This document shows, in pieces, positions 25,575-33,301 of a DNA stretch of 64,000 nucleotides. The notes under the pieces were generated by a model that did no database searches, had not been told where the DNA came from, and was given only the letters and a program-made list of their open reading frames with translations. Source of the stretch: Herbaspirillum frisingense GSF30. GTDB taxonomy: Bacteria > Pseudomonadota > Gammaproteobacteria > Burkholderiales > Burkholderiaceae_D. The stretch is from contig NZ_AEEC02000007.1 in assembly GCF_000300975.2 (NCBI RefSeq), positions 124,001 to 188,000 on the forward strand, read 5' to 3'. Numbering within the stretch: the stretch's first letter is position 1; every line of letters begins with the position of its first letter. The position numbers were made by a program, and so were the translations under genes.

Positions 25575-26663
25575 ATGGCATCAGTCATCAATACCAACAT
25601 TGCGTCGCTGAACACGCAACGCAATCTGAATTCGTCGCAGGCGTCGCTCAACACCTCGATCCAACGCCTGTCCTCCGGTCTGCGCGTCAACAGCGCAAAG
25701 GACGACGCCGCCGGCCTGGCCATCGCCGACCGCATGAACTCCCAGATCAAGGGTCTGGCAGTTGCGCAACGTAACGCCAACGACGGCATCTCGATGGCCC
25801 AGACCGCTGAAGGCGCTCTGTCCACCGTGACCGACAACCTGCAACGTATGCGTGAACTGGCTGTTCAAGCTTCGAACGGCACCAACAGCGCGCAAGACCG
25901 CAAGACCCTGAACGACGAATACAAGCAGCTGTCGGAAGAAGTGTTCCGCGTGCTCAACGGCACCAGCTTCAACGGCCAGAACCTGTTCACCGGCTCCGGC
26001 CAAGGTGCATCGGCTGGCGTGGGCTCCAGCTCGGCCAACGTTTCGGCTTCCCTGACCCTGTCGTTCCAGGTCGGCGCCAACGTCCAGGACAACAAGCTGA
26101 ACGACCAGATCACCATCACCCTGGATGACCTGTCGAACAACAAGACCATGGCCGACGTCATCGGCACCAGCGCCAAGGGTCTGATCGGTCTGGGCGACAC
26201 CTCCGGTGTGAGCACTGCCCAAACCACCTACACCTCGGCCAAGGCCAAGCTGGACAACCTGTTCGCTACCGGCTCGACCCTGACCGCCAGCGCCCTGGCT
26301 TCTTCGGCAGTGACCCTGCAGAAGGCCGTGGACAGCGCCAAGCTGGCCCTGGACAAGGCTGTTGCTGCTCCGTCCGCACAAAGCGATGCACAGAAGGCAA
26401 TCACCAACCTGGACAAGGCCATCAGCCTGATCTCGTCCAAGCGTGCAGAATTCGGTGCCGTTCAGAACCGCTTCAGCGCCGTCATCAGCAACCTGCAAGT
26501 GTCGAGCGAGAATATCACCTCGTCCCGTAGCCGTATCATGGATACCGACTACGCTGCAGAAACTGCCAACCTGACCCGTGCGCAGATCCTGCAACAGGCT
26601 GGTAACGCGATGCTGTCGCAGGCCAACTCGGCACCGCAGCAAGTCCTGTCGCTGTTGAAATAA
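25575..26663 (+). CDS. fliC: Flagellin
   Basis: FliC is the filament subunit. The 362-residue product keeps both conserved ends: ASVINTNIASLNTQRNLNSS with SSGLRVNSAKDDAAGLAIADR at the N-terminus, and NITSSRSRIMDTDYAAETANL with QQAGNAMLSQANSAPQQVL at the C-terminus. These are the D0/D1 polymerisation and TLR5-contact regions. The variable middle, about 170-270, is short and rich in Ser, Thr and Ala. It is the only flagellin gene in the window. A strong hairpin follows it, and flaG lies 78 bases downstream. Confidence 0.98.
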   Translation: MASVINTNIASLNTQRNLNSSQASLNTSIQRLSSGLRVNSAKDDAAGLAIADRMNSQIKGLAVAQRNANDGISMAQTAEGALSTVTDNLQRMRELAVQASNGTNSAQDRKTLNDEYKQLSEEVFRVLNGTSFNGQNLFTGSGQGASAGVGSSSANVSASLTLSFQVGANVQDNKLNDQITITLDDLSNNKTMADVIGTSAKGLIGLGDTSGVSTAQTTYTSAKAKLDNLFATGSTLTASALASSAVTLQKAVDSAKLALDKAVAAPSAQSDAQKAITNLDKAISLISSKRAEFGAVQNRFSAVISNLQVSSENITSSRSRIMDTDYAAETANLTRAQILQQAGNAMLSQANSAPQQVLSLLK

Positions 26664-26684
26664 GCCTGATAGCTAGGTAGGATG

Positions 26685-26717
26685 ACGTGCGGAGGATAGG
26701 CCTTATTCTCCGCACGT
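26685..26717 (+). terminator. Hairpin between fliC and flaG
   Basis: ACGTGCGGAG and CTCCGCACGT form a perfect 10-bp stem with a 13-base loop. Only TTCCTTTAA follows, not a clean T run, so it may be a partial terminator or an mRNA-stabilising structure that keeps fliC expression above flaG and fliD. Confidence 0.55.
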
Positions 26718-26741
26718 TCCTTTAAGGAAGGGAGTAGTAAC

Positions 26742-27101
26742 ATGTCGATTGCCCCACTTAATATCACAGCTGCTGGCGATTCCGGTACGGCGTATGCCTT
26801 GCCGCAAAGCGCTGTCAAGCCCGATCCCGTGGTATCGACCGTTGCCCCGGCAGCGACTTCGGAAGCACGTCGCGCGACGGAAAGCGATGTCAACGATGCC
26901 GTCGGCAAACTCAACGACTTCGCCAAGACCAGCGCCTCGGCACTGAACTTCTCCAAGGACGAAGAGACTGGCCGCACCATCGTCAAAGTCGTGGATACCG
27001 CGACCGACACCGTGATCCGCCAGATTCCCAGCGAAGAAGCGATCTCCATCGCCAAGTCCATCGACAAGATGCAAGGCCTGTTGATCAACCACAAGGTCTG
27101 A
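26742..27101 (+). CDS. flaG: FlaG family flagellar protein
   Basis: The 119-residue product has a low-complexity N-terminal half and the FlaG core: VGKLNDFAKTSASALNFSKDEETGRTIV in two blocks, then DTVIRQIPSEEAISIAKSID, which holds the diagnostic IRQIP(S/P)EE. In other bacteria FlaG affects filament length and stability, with an unclear mechanism. It sits between fliC and fliD, as usual. An AAGGAAGGGAG site precedes the ATG. Confidence 0.9.
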   Translation: MSIAPLNITAAGDSGTAYALPQSAVKPDPVVSTVAPAATSEARRATESDVNDAVGKLNDFAKTSASALNFSKDEETGRTIVKVVDTATDTVIRQIPSEEAISIAKSIDKMQGLLINHKV

Positions 27102-27330
27102 TTTGAAGTTGAGTCTGGTACGAACTGCAGTGGCTCGAAAGACCGCGTGCGCCCATGATCATTCATGGCGCATGACGGGTTCGGCTACCCCAGTTCATAA
27201 TGGATTCGCATAACACCCGCACAGCGTCCCTCCTGCACCGACGCCGTACTTGAGAGCCACTCTCCTGTTGACCGCGCGCGCAGCTCCCCCTTAAAGCGCT
27301 GTGCTTACGCAAAGATTCAGGAGTTGAACC

Positions 27331-29401
27331 ATGGCCACTTCCACCGGCACTATCTCCACCTCGGCAGGCCCGCTTGACGTTGCGACCCTGGTCAGCCAGC
27401 TGATCTCGGCGGAAAGCCAGTCTCAACTGACTCCGCTGACCACCCAGGCCAGCAGCTACAACACCCTGATCTCGGCGTACGGCAGCCTCAAGAGCGCGCT
27501 GTCGACCTATCAGTCGGCCATCAAGGGGCTCAGTGCAGCCAGCTTCAGCTCCCAGAAAAGCAGCGTCAGCAATGCCGGCACCGGTAGCAACCTGACCACC
27601 GATCCGTTCACCGCCGACGTCAACAGCGACGATTCGACCAAGATCCTGGCGCAGAAGATCAAATCCGAGGGCGTCACCAGCGGCACCACCTTCAGTGCTG
27701 GCGACTCGCTGGCGATCAAGATCGGCACCAACTCGCCCACCTTTATCACGCTCAAGGCCAACTCCACCCTGGCAGGCGTTCGCGACGCCATCAATGCCTC
27801 CAAGGCTGGCGTTACTGCCTCCATCGTCACCGATGGCAGCGGCGATCACCTGGTGCTGGAATCGAATACCGGCGGCACTGCCAATACCATCAAGGTCACT
27901 GCCAACAATAGCCTGTCCCGCTTCGCCTACGATCCATCGAGCTCGACGCCCAGCACCACCACCCAGATCCAGGCGCCGCGCGATGCGACCAAGGCTGCCT
28001 CGGGCACCTATTCGGTTGGCGTGACGCAACTGGCGCAGACCGCCAAGCTCAGCTCGGCCAGCATCACCCCGGGCAGCACGTTTGAAAATGGTCTGCTGGC
28101 CATCAAGACCGGCACCGGCTCGACGACCATCATCAAGCCGTCCACCAATAGTCTGGCCGGCATTCGCGATGCCATCAACAGCAGCGATGCCGGCGTGAAC
28201 GCCACCATCGTCAGCGACGGCACTAACGACCACCTGGTGCTCACCGCCAAGGACAGCGGCGCCACCAATACCATCAAGGTCACCGGCACAGCGGACTTTG
28301 CCGTATTCAATTCGGATCCGAGCGGTACGGTCACTACCCCCAATGTCAGCAATAGCCAGCTCTATACCACTGGTACGCTGAACCTGAAAGTGGGGGACAG
28401 CACCATCGCCATCAACCCGACGGCCAATGGCAGTGGCGACATCGACCTGACCCAGGTCATGACCGCCATCAATGGTGCGGGTGCCGGCGTGACCGCCTCT
28501 ATCACCAACGACGGCACCAATAGCCGCCTGGTACTGACGCCGAACGCCGCGAACGCCACGGCTTCCATTTCCCTCGCGGGCAGTGGTGATTATTCGGGTC
28601 TCAGCGCCAGCGGCATGGGACAGTTGCTCAAGGCGCAGGACGCCAAGCTGTCCATCGACGGCGTGACGGTCACCAGTCCCAGCAACAAGGTAGAAAACGT
28701 GATTTCGGGTGTGACCCTGAATCTCTCCAAGGTCACCACCTCGGCAGACGATTTCACGCTCAACATCAGCAACGACACCACCGGCCTGACCAGTGCGGCC
28801 AACACGTTCGTCTCCGCCTACAATACCCTGGCCAAGGCGATCGCCAGCATGACCGCGCAGACGCCTTCGACCACACTGGGCCAGGCCAATACCTCGGCCC
28901 CCCCTGGCCAGCGAGTCGTCGGTTCAGACCATCTTGACCCAGTTGCGCAACACCCTGTTCTCCTCGGTGGACGGTGGCAATGGCATCAACACGCTTTCCG
29001 ACATCGGCATCGGGTTCCAGAAGGACGGCACGCTGGCACTGGACGCAACCAAATTGTCGACCGCGGCCACCAACAATTTTGCCGGCATCGCCAACCTGTT
29101 TGCCGGCACCGACCCGGATACGACCAACACCACGTCCTCCAAAAATGGTATCGTCACCAAGTTGACGACGCTGATGACGAACCTGTTGAGTGACACCGGC
29201 ATCATCGCCACCAAGACCAACGGCCTGCAGGCCAGCCTGAAGATCAATCAGGATCGCCAGACCGCAGTGCAGACCCGTTTGTCCAACATGAAAGATGCCT
29301 ACACCAACCAGTTCAACCAGCTCAACATCACGCTGGCCAGCATGCAATCCACGCAAAGCTACCTGACCCAGCAACTGGCCAGCCTGGCCAAGAGCAGTTG
29401 A
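27331..29401 (+). CDS. fliD: Flagellar filament cap FliD, interrupted by an apparent +1 frameshift
   Basis: FliD caps the growing filament and folds flagellin into place. Codons 1-523 read in one frame from ATG 27331 and show the FliD N-terminus (GPLDVATLVSQLISAESQSQ) and three repeated flagellin-IN-type modules near residues 143, 271 and 371. After a run of seven C at 28898-28904 the frame becomes unrelated. The true C-terminus, SVQTILTQLRNTLFSS through QSYLTQQLASLAKSS, continues in the +1 frame to 29401. Removing one C restores a 689-residue protein with TSAPLASESSVQ at the joint. As written, translation would run on to a stop at 29193 and lose about 165 C-terminal residues, including the coiled-coil needed for capping. 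Confidence 0.88.
28898..28904 (+). repeat. Run of seven C at the fliD frameshift
   Basis: CCCCCCC lies exactly where the fliD frame breaks. With six C the gene is intact. Such a tract can slip in replication (phase variation) or be miscounted in sequencing. Confidence 0.85.
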
Positions 29402-29430
29402 GTCTGAATCCGCGAACATAGGAGAACGTC

Positions 29431-29889
29431 ATGTTCGGAAGCATGAAACGCGGGGCCAACGCCTACGCCAATATCGGGGTGGAAACCGGCGTGGTCGCCG
29501 CCAGCCCGCACAAGCTCATCACCATGCTCTTCGATGGCGCACTGGTTGCCATTGCACTGGGCAAGAAGCACATGGGCGAAGGCAATATCAAGGACAAGGG
29601 TGAATCCATCACCAAGGCCATCCTGATCGTCGACAACGGTCTGCGCGCCAGCCTCAACAAGGAAGTCGGCGGCGAACTGGCGTTGAACCTGGATTCGCTG
29701 TACGAGTACATGAGCCGACGCCTGTTCGAAGCCAATGCCACCAACAATCCTGCCATCCTCGATGAGATCCACGGTTTGCTCAATGACATCCGTTCGGCGT
29801 GGGAACAGATTGGCCCCAACACCGTGCAGTCCGCACCGCAAATGGCAGTTGTCCAGGATCATTCCCAACCCAGCTTCGCAAAGGCCTGA
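29431..29889 (+). CDS. fliS: Flagellin export chaperone FliS
   Basis: FliS binds the C-terminus of flagellin in the cytoplasm and prevents early polymerisation. The 152-residue product begins MFGSMKRGANAYANIGVETGV and has ASPHKLITMLFDGALVAIA and DSLYEYMSRRLFEANATNN, the conserved helices. The C-terminal tail (VQSAPQMAVVQDHSQPS) is variable. A GGAGAA site precedes the ATG. It is five bases before fliT. Confidence 0.95.
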   Translation: MFGSMKRGANAYANIGVETGVVAASPHKLITMLFDGALVAIALGKKHMGEGNIKDKGESITKAILIVDNGLRASLNKEVGGELALNLDSLYEYMSRRLFEANATNNPAILDEIHGLLNDIRSAWEQIGPNTVQSAPQMAVVQDHSQPSFAKA

Positions 29890-29894
29890 CTGAT

Positions 29895-30224
29895 ATGAAC
29901 GGTGACGAAGTCATCGCCATTTACGAGTCGATTTCGCAATTGACTGACGAAATGCTGGCTGCCGCGCGGGCAGCAGACTGGGACCTGCTGGCCGGACTTG
30001 AGGCGCAGTGCGGCAAGCACATCGCCAATCTGCGCAATTGCGAGGACCATGTTTCCCTGCCTGAGGCCTTGCGCAACCGCAAGGTCGATATCATCAAGAA
30101 GATCCTCGAAGACGATCGCCACATCCGCAACCTGACCGAACCGGGATTGCGCAAACTGTCGGCGCTCATCCAAAGCAACCAGACCGAACAGAAGCTGCTC
30201 AATACCTACGGCATGGGTAGTTGA
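29895..30224 (+). CDS. fliT: FliT-like flagellar chaperone
   Basis: FliT is a short helical chaperone for the FliD cap and, in enterobacteria, a regulator of FlhDC. The 109-residue product is almost wholly helical (DEVIAIYESISQLTDEMLAAARAAD in two blocks). It ends with IRNLTEPGLRKLSALIQSNQ and TEQKLLNTYG, matching the FliT pattern. ATG at 29895 is chosen because it follows the fliS stop by five bases; an upstream in-frame start lies inside fliS. Assignment rests on size, helical pattern and position as much as on sequence. Confidence 0.8.
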   Translation: MNGDEVIAIYESISQLTDEMLAAARAADWDLLAGLEAQCGKHIANLRNCEDHVSLPEALRNRKVDIIKKILEDDRHIRNLTEPGLRKLSALIQSNQTEQKLLNTYGMGS

Positions 30225-30226
30225 AC

Positions 30227-31411
30227 ATGCTGCCGCGGGCCGATATCGCCAGCGCCGTCCAGCCTGTCCATGCAGTTGACGCGGCCACCGCCGTCGTCTC
30301 GGTTGCCGATACCCGCCAGGAGGCCTTCAGCCGCCTGGCGCAGATTGCCATCGGCCAGCAGATGTCCGGCCGCATTCGCTCGAACTTCAGCGACGGCACT
30401 TTCCTGGTGCGCATTGCCAATACGGCTGCGCGCATGGTGTTGCCCAACAACGCCAAGGTCGGCGACTCGCTGATCCTCACCCTGGTCTCGAAGGACCCTC
30501 GTCCCACGTTCTCGGTCAACGAAGGCAGCATCCGCACCGACGAAGACAGTGCCTCGGTGGCGCTGAGCAATGCCGGCCGCGCCATGCAGAAGGACCTGAA
30601 GTCCTTGCAGTTCGTCACCCGTGACGAGAGTGGCGCCGGCCAGATCGGGCAGAACGAGGAAGTCCCCGTAGATGCCCGCGCCAAGGGCCCAGGCCAGGGC
30701 GATTCGGGCGCCCCCTCCAGCACCACCACCACGCTCAGCAATGCCGGCCGCCTCATCGGCAGCCTGCTGCAGGCCTCACAGCAAGGCGACATGGCCGATC
30801 ACGTCAGCGCGCCTGCCCCGCTGCTGGCCAAGCCCAATGTTCCCACCGAACAGATGGCAGGCGCCCTCAAGGATGCCATCGCCTACAGCGGCGTTTTCTA
30901 CGAGTCCCACGTCTCGGCGTGGGCCGCCGGCCAGCGCCCCGCCGAAGAACTGATGAAGGAACCGCAAGCCCAGGTGGCTGCCCAGAAAGGCGGCGACATC
31001 AACCTGCTGAGCCAGAGTGATCCGGCACAGAACCAGCTCGGACAGTTGATCAACCTACAACTAAACGCCCTGGAACAGCAACGGGTCGTCTGGCACGGGC
31101 AAGTCTGGCCGGGGCAGCAGATGGAATGGGAAATCGCCCAGGAACATGACCAGTCCGCCTCCGGCGGACGCGACGACGACGCCTCGCCCCCGACCTGGCA
31201 CAGCGTCGTGCGCTTCAACTTCGCCCAGCTGGGCAGCGTTTCCGCCTCGATCCGCCTGATCGGACAGCAGATCCACGTACAGGTCAAGGCCGACAACGAA
31301 GCTGCCGCGGCCGCCCTGCGTGGTCATAGCGGCCTGTTTGCCAATGCCATGGCAGCCGCAGGCACCTCCCTCGACTCCCTCACCGTCAAGCAAGCCGATG
31401 GAGAAACCTAA
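30227..31411 (+). CDS. FliK-like protein with hook-length-control C-terminal domain (second copy)
   Basis: The 394-residue product has a Gln/Ser-rich N-terminal part and a C-terminal domain of about 140 residues resembling that of FliK: LGQLINLQLNALEQQRVVWHGQVWPGQ in two blocks, HSVVRFNFAQLGSVSASIRL, then VQVKADNEAAAAALRGH and LFANAMAAAG. The layout of strands with a final ALxxxxxxLxxxL helix is that of Flg_hook domains. The canonical fliK lies at 38856. This gene overlaps the next by 14 bases and follows fliT by two, so the four are one translational unit. Whether it sets hook length is unknown. Confidence 0.7.
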   Translation: MLPRADIASAVQPVHAVDAATAVVSVADTRQEAFSRLAQIAIGQQMSGRIRSNFSDGTFLVRIANTAARMVLPNNAKVGDSLILTLVSKDPRPTFSVNEGSIRTDEDSASVALSNAGRAMQKDLKSLQFVTRDESGAGQIGQNEEVPVDARAKGPGQGDSGAPSSTTTTLSNAGRLIGSLLQASQQGDMADHVSAPAPLLAKPNVPTEQMAGALKDAIAYSGVFYESHVSAWAAGQRPAEELMKEPQAQVAAQKGGDINLLSQSDPAQNQLGQLINLQLNALEQQRVVWHGQVWPGQQMEWEIAQEHDQSASGGRDDDASPPTWHSVVRFNFAQLGSVSASIRLIGQQIHVQVKADNEAAAAALRGHSGLFANAMAAAGTSLDSLTVKQADGET

Positions 31412-31742
31412 TATCCCGCTGCAAAACGCCGTCGCGCTGGCCTACAATGCCAGCCAGGGGGCGCCCCAGGTCGTGGCCAAGGGCCGTGGCCTGGTGGCCG
31501 AAGCCATCATCGCGCGGGCCAAGGAAAGTGGCGTCTACGTGCACGAATCCAAGGAACTGGTTTCCCTGCTGATGCAGGTCGAACTGGACCAGCAGATCCC
31601 CCCCGCTCTCTACCGCACCGTGGCCGAACTGCTTGCGTGGCTATATCGTATTGAAAATATGCAATTAAGTGAGTCTGTGATGTATGATACTGGGTTAAAT
31701 TATTCCAATAATTTCCCCGGGGAAAGCGAGCCCACTCGCTGA
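31398..31742 (+). CDS. Small FlhB C-terminal-like protein (FhlB/EscU-type)
   Basis: The 114-residue product resembles only the cytoplasmic end of FlhB: LQNAVALAYNASQGAPQVVAKGRG, then EAIIARAKESGVYVHESKELVSLL and QIPPALYRTVAELLAWLY. It has no membrane helices. The NPTH self-cleavage motif is absent; the equivalent place reads GAPQ. Similar short proteins, called FhlB or FlhX, can partly replace the FlhB C-terminal fragment in some bacteria. ATG at 31398 overlaps the FliK-like gene by 14 bases. Its last 30 codons are strikingly AT-rich compared with neighbours. Confidence 0.8.
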   Translation: MEKPNIPLQNAVALAYNASQGAPQVVAKGRGLVAEAIIARAKESGVYVHESKELVSLLMQVELDQQIPPALYRTVAELLAWLYRIENMQLSESVMYDTGLNYSNNFPGESEPTR

Positions 31743-31778
31743 TTTCAGACGCACAAGACGCAAAAGACGCACAGATAG

Positions 31779-32534
31779 ATGGCTAATCACGACGAGATCG
31801 ACGACGACAGTCCCTACCGGGTTCATTCACGGCGGGAAATCATCGCCCTGCTGACCAGCATGATGGAAAAGAACCAGCTCCTGAGCCTGCTGATCAAGGG
31901 TGGCTCCGAGTCCGTGATCACCTCCATCCTCGAAGTCGATGCCGATGATGATTCTCTGATCATCGATGCCGCGCCCAGCGCCATGCTCAATGAGAGCATC
32001 GTTTCCAGCAAGCGCATCAATTTCGAAGCCCTGTACAACAGCATCCGCATCACCTTCGCCGTCGACGGCGCCACCCAGATCGAATACCAGAATCGCCCTG
32101 CCCTCAAGGTCGACATCCCGGAAAGCCTGGTTCGCCTGCAACGTCGCGAGTATTTCCGTATCCCGACGCCGATCGCCAAGCCGCTGCGCTGCACCTTCCG
32201 CATCACCCAGGCCGATGGCTCCTTCGCCACGGTGATCACCCTGCTCAACAACATCAGCGCAGGTGGTGTGGGTATCACGGACGAAAAGAAGATCCTCCCC
32301 GCCACACCAGGCGTGATCTATGAAGATTGCCAACTGGAACTGGGTGACAACACCCTGGTCTCGGTAAAGCTGCAGGTGCGCGACTGCAAGGAATTCAAGA
32401 TGACCAACGGCAAAGTGGTCAACCGCTTCGGCTGCCAGTTCGTGGACATTCCCCGCACCGTACTGGCGGCGATCCAGCGTTTCATCACCAAGCTGGAACG
32501 CGAACAGAACGCCAAGGCTTCCGGCATGATGTAA
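31779..32534 (+). CDS. ycgR: YcgR flagellar brake protein (PilZ domain)
   Basis: YcgR binds cyclic di-GMP and slows the motor by contact with the rotor or stator. The 251-residue product has the N-terminal YcgR domain (about 15-115) and a C-terminal PilZ domain. The c-di-GMP ligands are present: RxxxR at R123-R127 in QRREYFRIPTP and NxSxxG at N158-G163 in LNNISAGGVGI. It is the last gene of the fliC-side plus-strand block; a strong terminator follows. Confidence 0.93.
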   Translation: MANHDEIDDDSPYRVHSRREIIALLTSMMEKNQLLSLLIKGGSESVITSILEVDADDDSLIIDAAPSAMLNESIVSSKRINFEALYNSIRITFAVDGATQIEYQNRPALKVDIPESLVRLQRREYFRIPTPIAKPLRCTFRITQADGSFATVITLLNNISAGGVGITDEKKILPATPGVIYEDCQLELGDNTLVSVKLQVRDCKEFKMTNGKVVNRFGCQFVDIPRTVLAAIQRFITKLEREQNAKASGMM

Positions 32535-32590
32535 GGCCGGACGGGGCCGCCCTGCAACCCCGCTCCCAACAGTCATCCCCGCACAAAACA

Positions 32591-32631
32591 AAACACCCCG
32601 AGACCGGTTCGACCGGTTTCGGGGTGTTTTT
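32591..32631. terminator. Bidirectional terminator between ycgR and fliE
   Basis: An 18-bp stem with one G-T pair (32591-32608 with 32612-32629), a TCG loop, and flanking A and T runs. It separates ycgR (plus) from fliE (minus). Confidence 0.9.
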
Positions 32632-32695
32632 GCATGCAGAGCGTACCGCCACGGCGCGGCAATCGCTGCGCCGAAGCAACATCAGGGCAAATCGA

Positions 32696-33052
32696 TCACA
32701 GCTGCATGGTCATGATGTCGCGGTAGGCCGAGACCAGCTTGTTGCGCACCTGAATACTTGTCTGGAAAGAAATGCTTGCCTTCTGTGAAGCAATCATCAC
32801 GTCCGAAAGGTTCACACTATCATCGCCCATTGCGAAGGCTTGCGACATTTTGGCCGCCGTCTGCTGGGAGCTGTTGACCTGATCGATCGCGCCCTTGAGC
32901 ACATCGGCAAAATCCACGCGCTGCGCCGGCTTTTCCGCCTTCAGGCTGCTCTGGACCGGGTCGGTCACACCCTGCGCCCGCGCTGCAGCCGCCTTCAGCT
33001 GGGCCACCATCGCCTCGATCTTGCTGGTATCAATCACGCTTTCGATTGCCAT
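32696..33052 (-). CDS. fliE: Flagellar MS-ring/rod junction protein FliE
   Basis: FliE links the MS ring to the rod and is the first exported axial protein. The 118-residue product has a variable N-terminal half and the conserved C-terminal helix pair: VDFADVLKGAIDQVNSSQQ, SVNLSDVMIASQKASISFQ, and VRNKLVSAYRDIMTMQL. It is transcribed away from fliF as a single gene; the shared 249-base spacer carries a long inverted repeat. Confidence 0.96.
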   Translation of the reverse strand: MAIESVIDTSKIEAMVAQLKAAAARAQGVTDPVQSSLKAEKPAQRVDFADVLKGAIDQVNSSQQTAAKMSQAFAMGDDSVNLSDVMIASQKASISFQTSIQVRNKLVSAYRDIMTMQL

Positions 33053-33157
33053 TTCCCACCCCTTGAGTTCATCTTGCAGGCCTTACGGGAGCGCAGCACG
33101 CACCCCTGCCATCTACAGCAGCACCTTAACACTGCCGCATTGACAAATCGCACCAAT

Positions 33158-33202
33158 AAGCGGGGAATTTGCCATTCTGTTCGGGCGATCAAATTCCCGC
33201 TT
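33158..33202. promoter_or_regulatory. Inverted repeat between divergent fliE and fliF
   Basis: AAGCGGGGAATTTG (33158-33171) is matched by CAAATTCCCGCTT (33190-33202), an inverted repeat with one extra G in the left arm and 18 bases between. The layout of two long arms around a spacer resembles FlhDC-type operators in size, though the base sequence is not the enterobacterial one. It could control both transcripts. Confidence 0.45.
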
Positions 33203-33301
33203 CCAACGGACAATCCACACTGAGCAAAAAACCTCACAAAGGTAGGCAGTGAATAAAGTCTTTATCAAGCTGGCAATCGCGGGGACGCCAGAGGGGAAAT
33301 C

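Noticed and set aside
27149-27171. Hairpin between flaG and fliD as a terminator
   Set aside because: The stem has a bulge and no T run follows, so it is not supported as a terminator.
27286-27312. TAAAGCGC before fliD as a sigma-28 -35
   Set aside because: The matching -10 position reads AAAGATTC, too far from GCCGATAA.
33080-33115. TGGCA followed by GC upstream of fliE as a sigma-54 promoter
   Set aside because: The GG-to-GC spacing is 11, not the required 10, and the TTGC element is absent.
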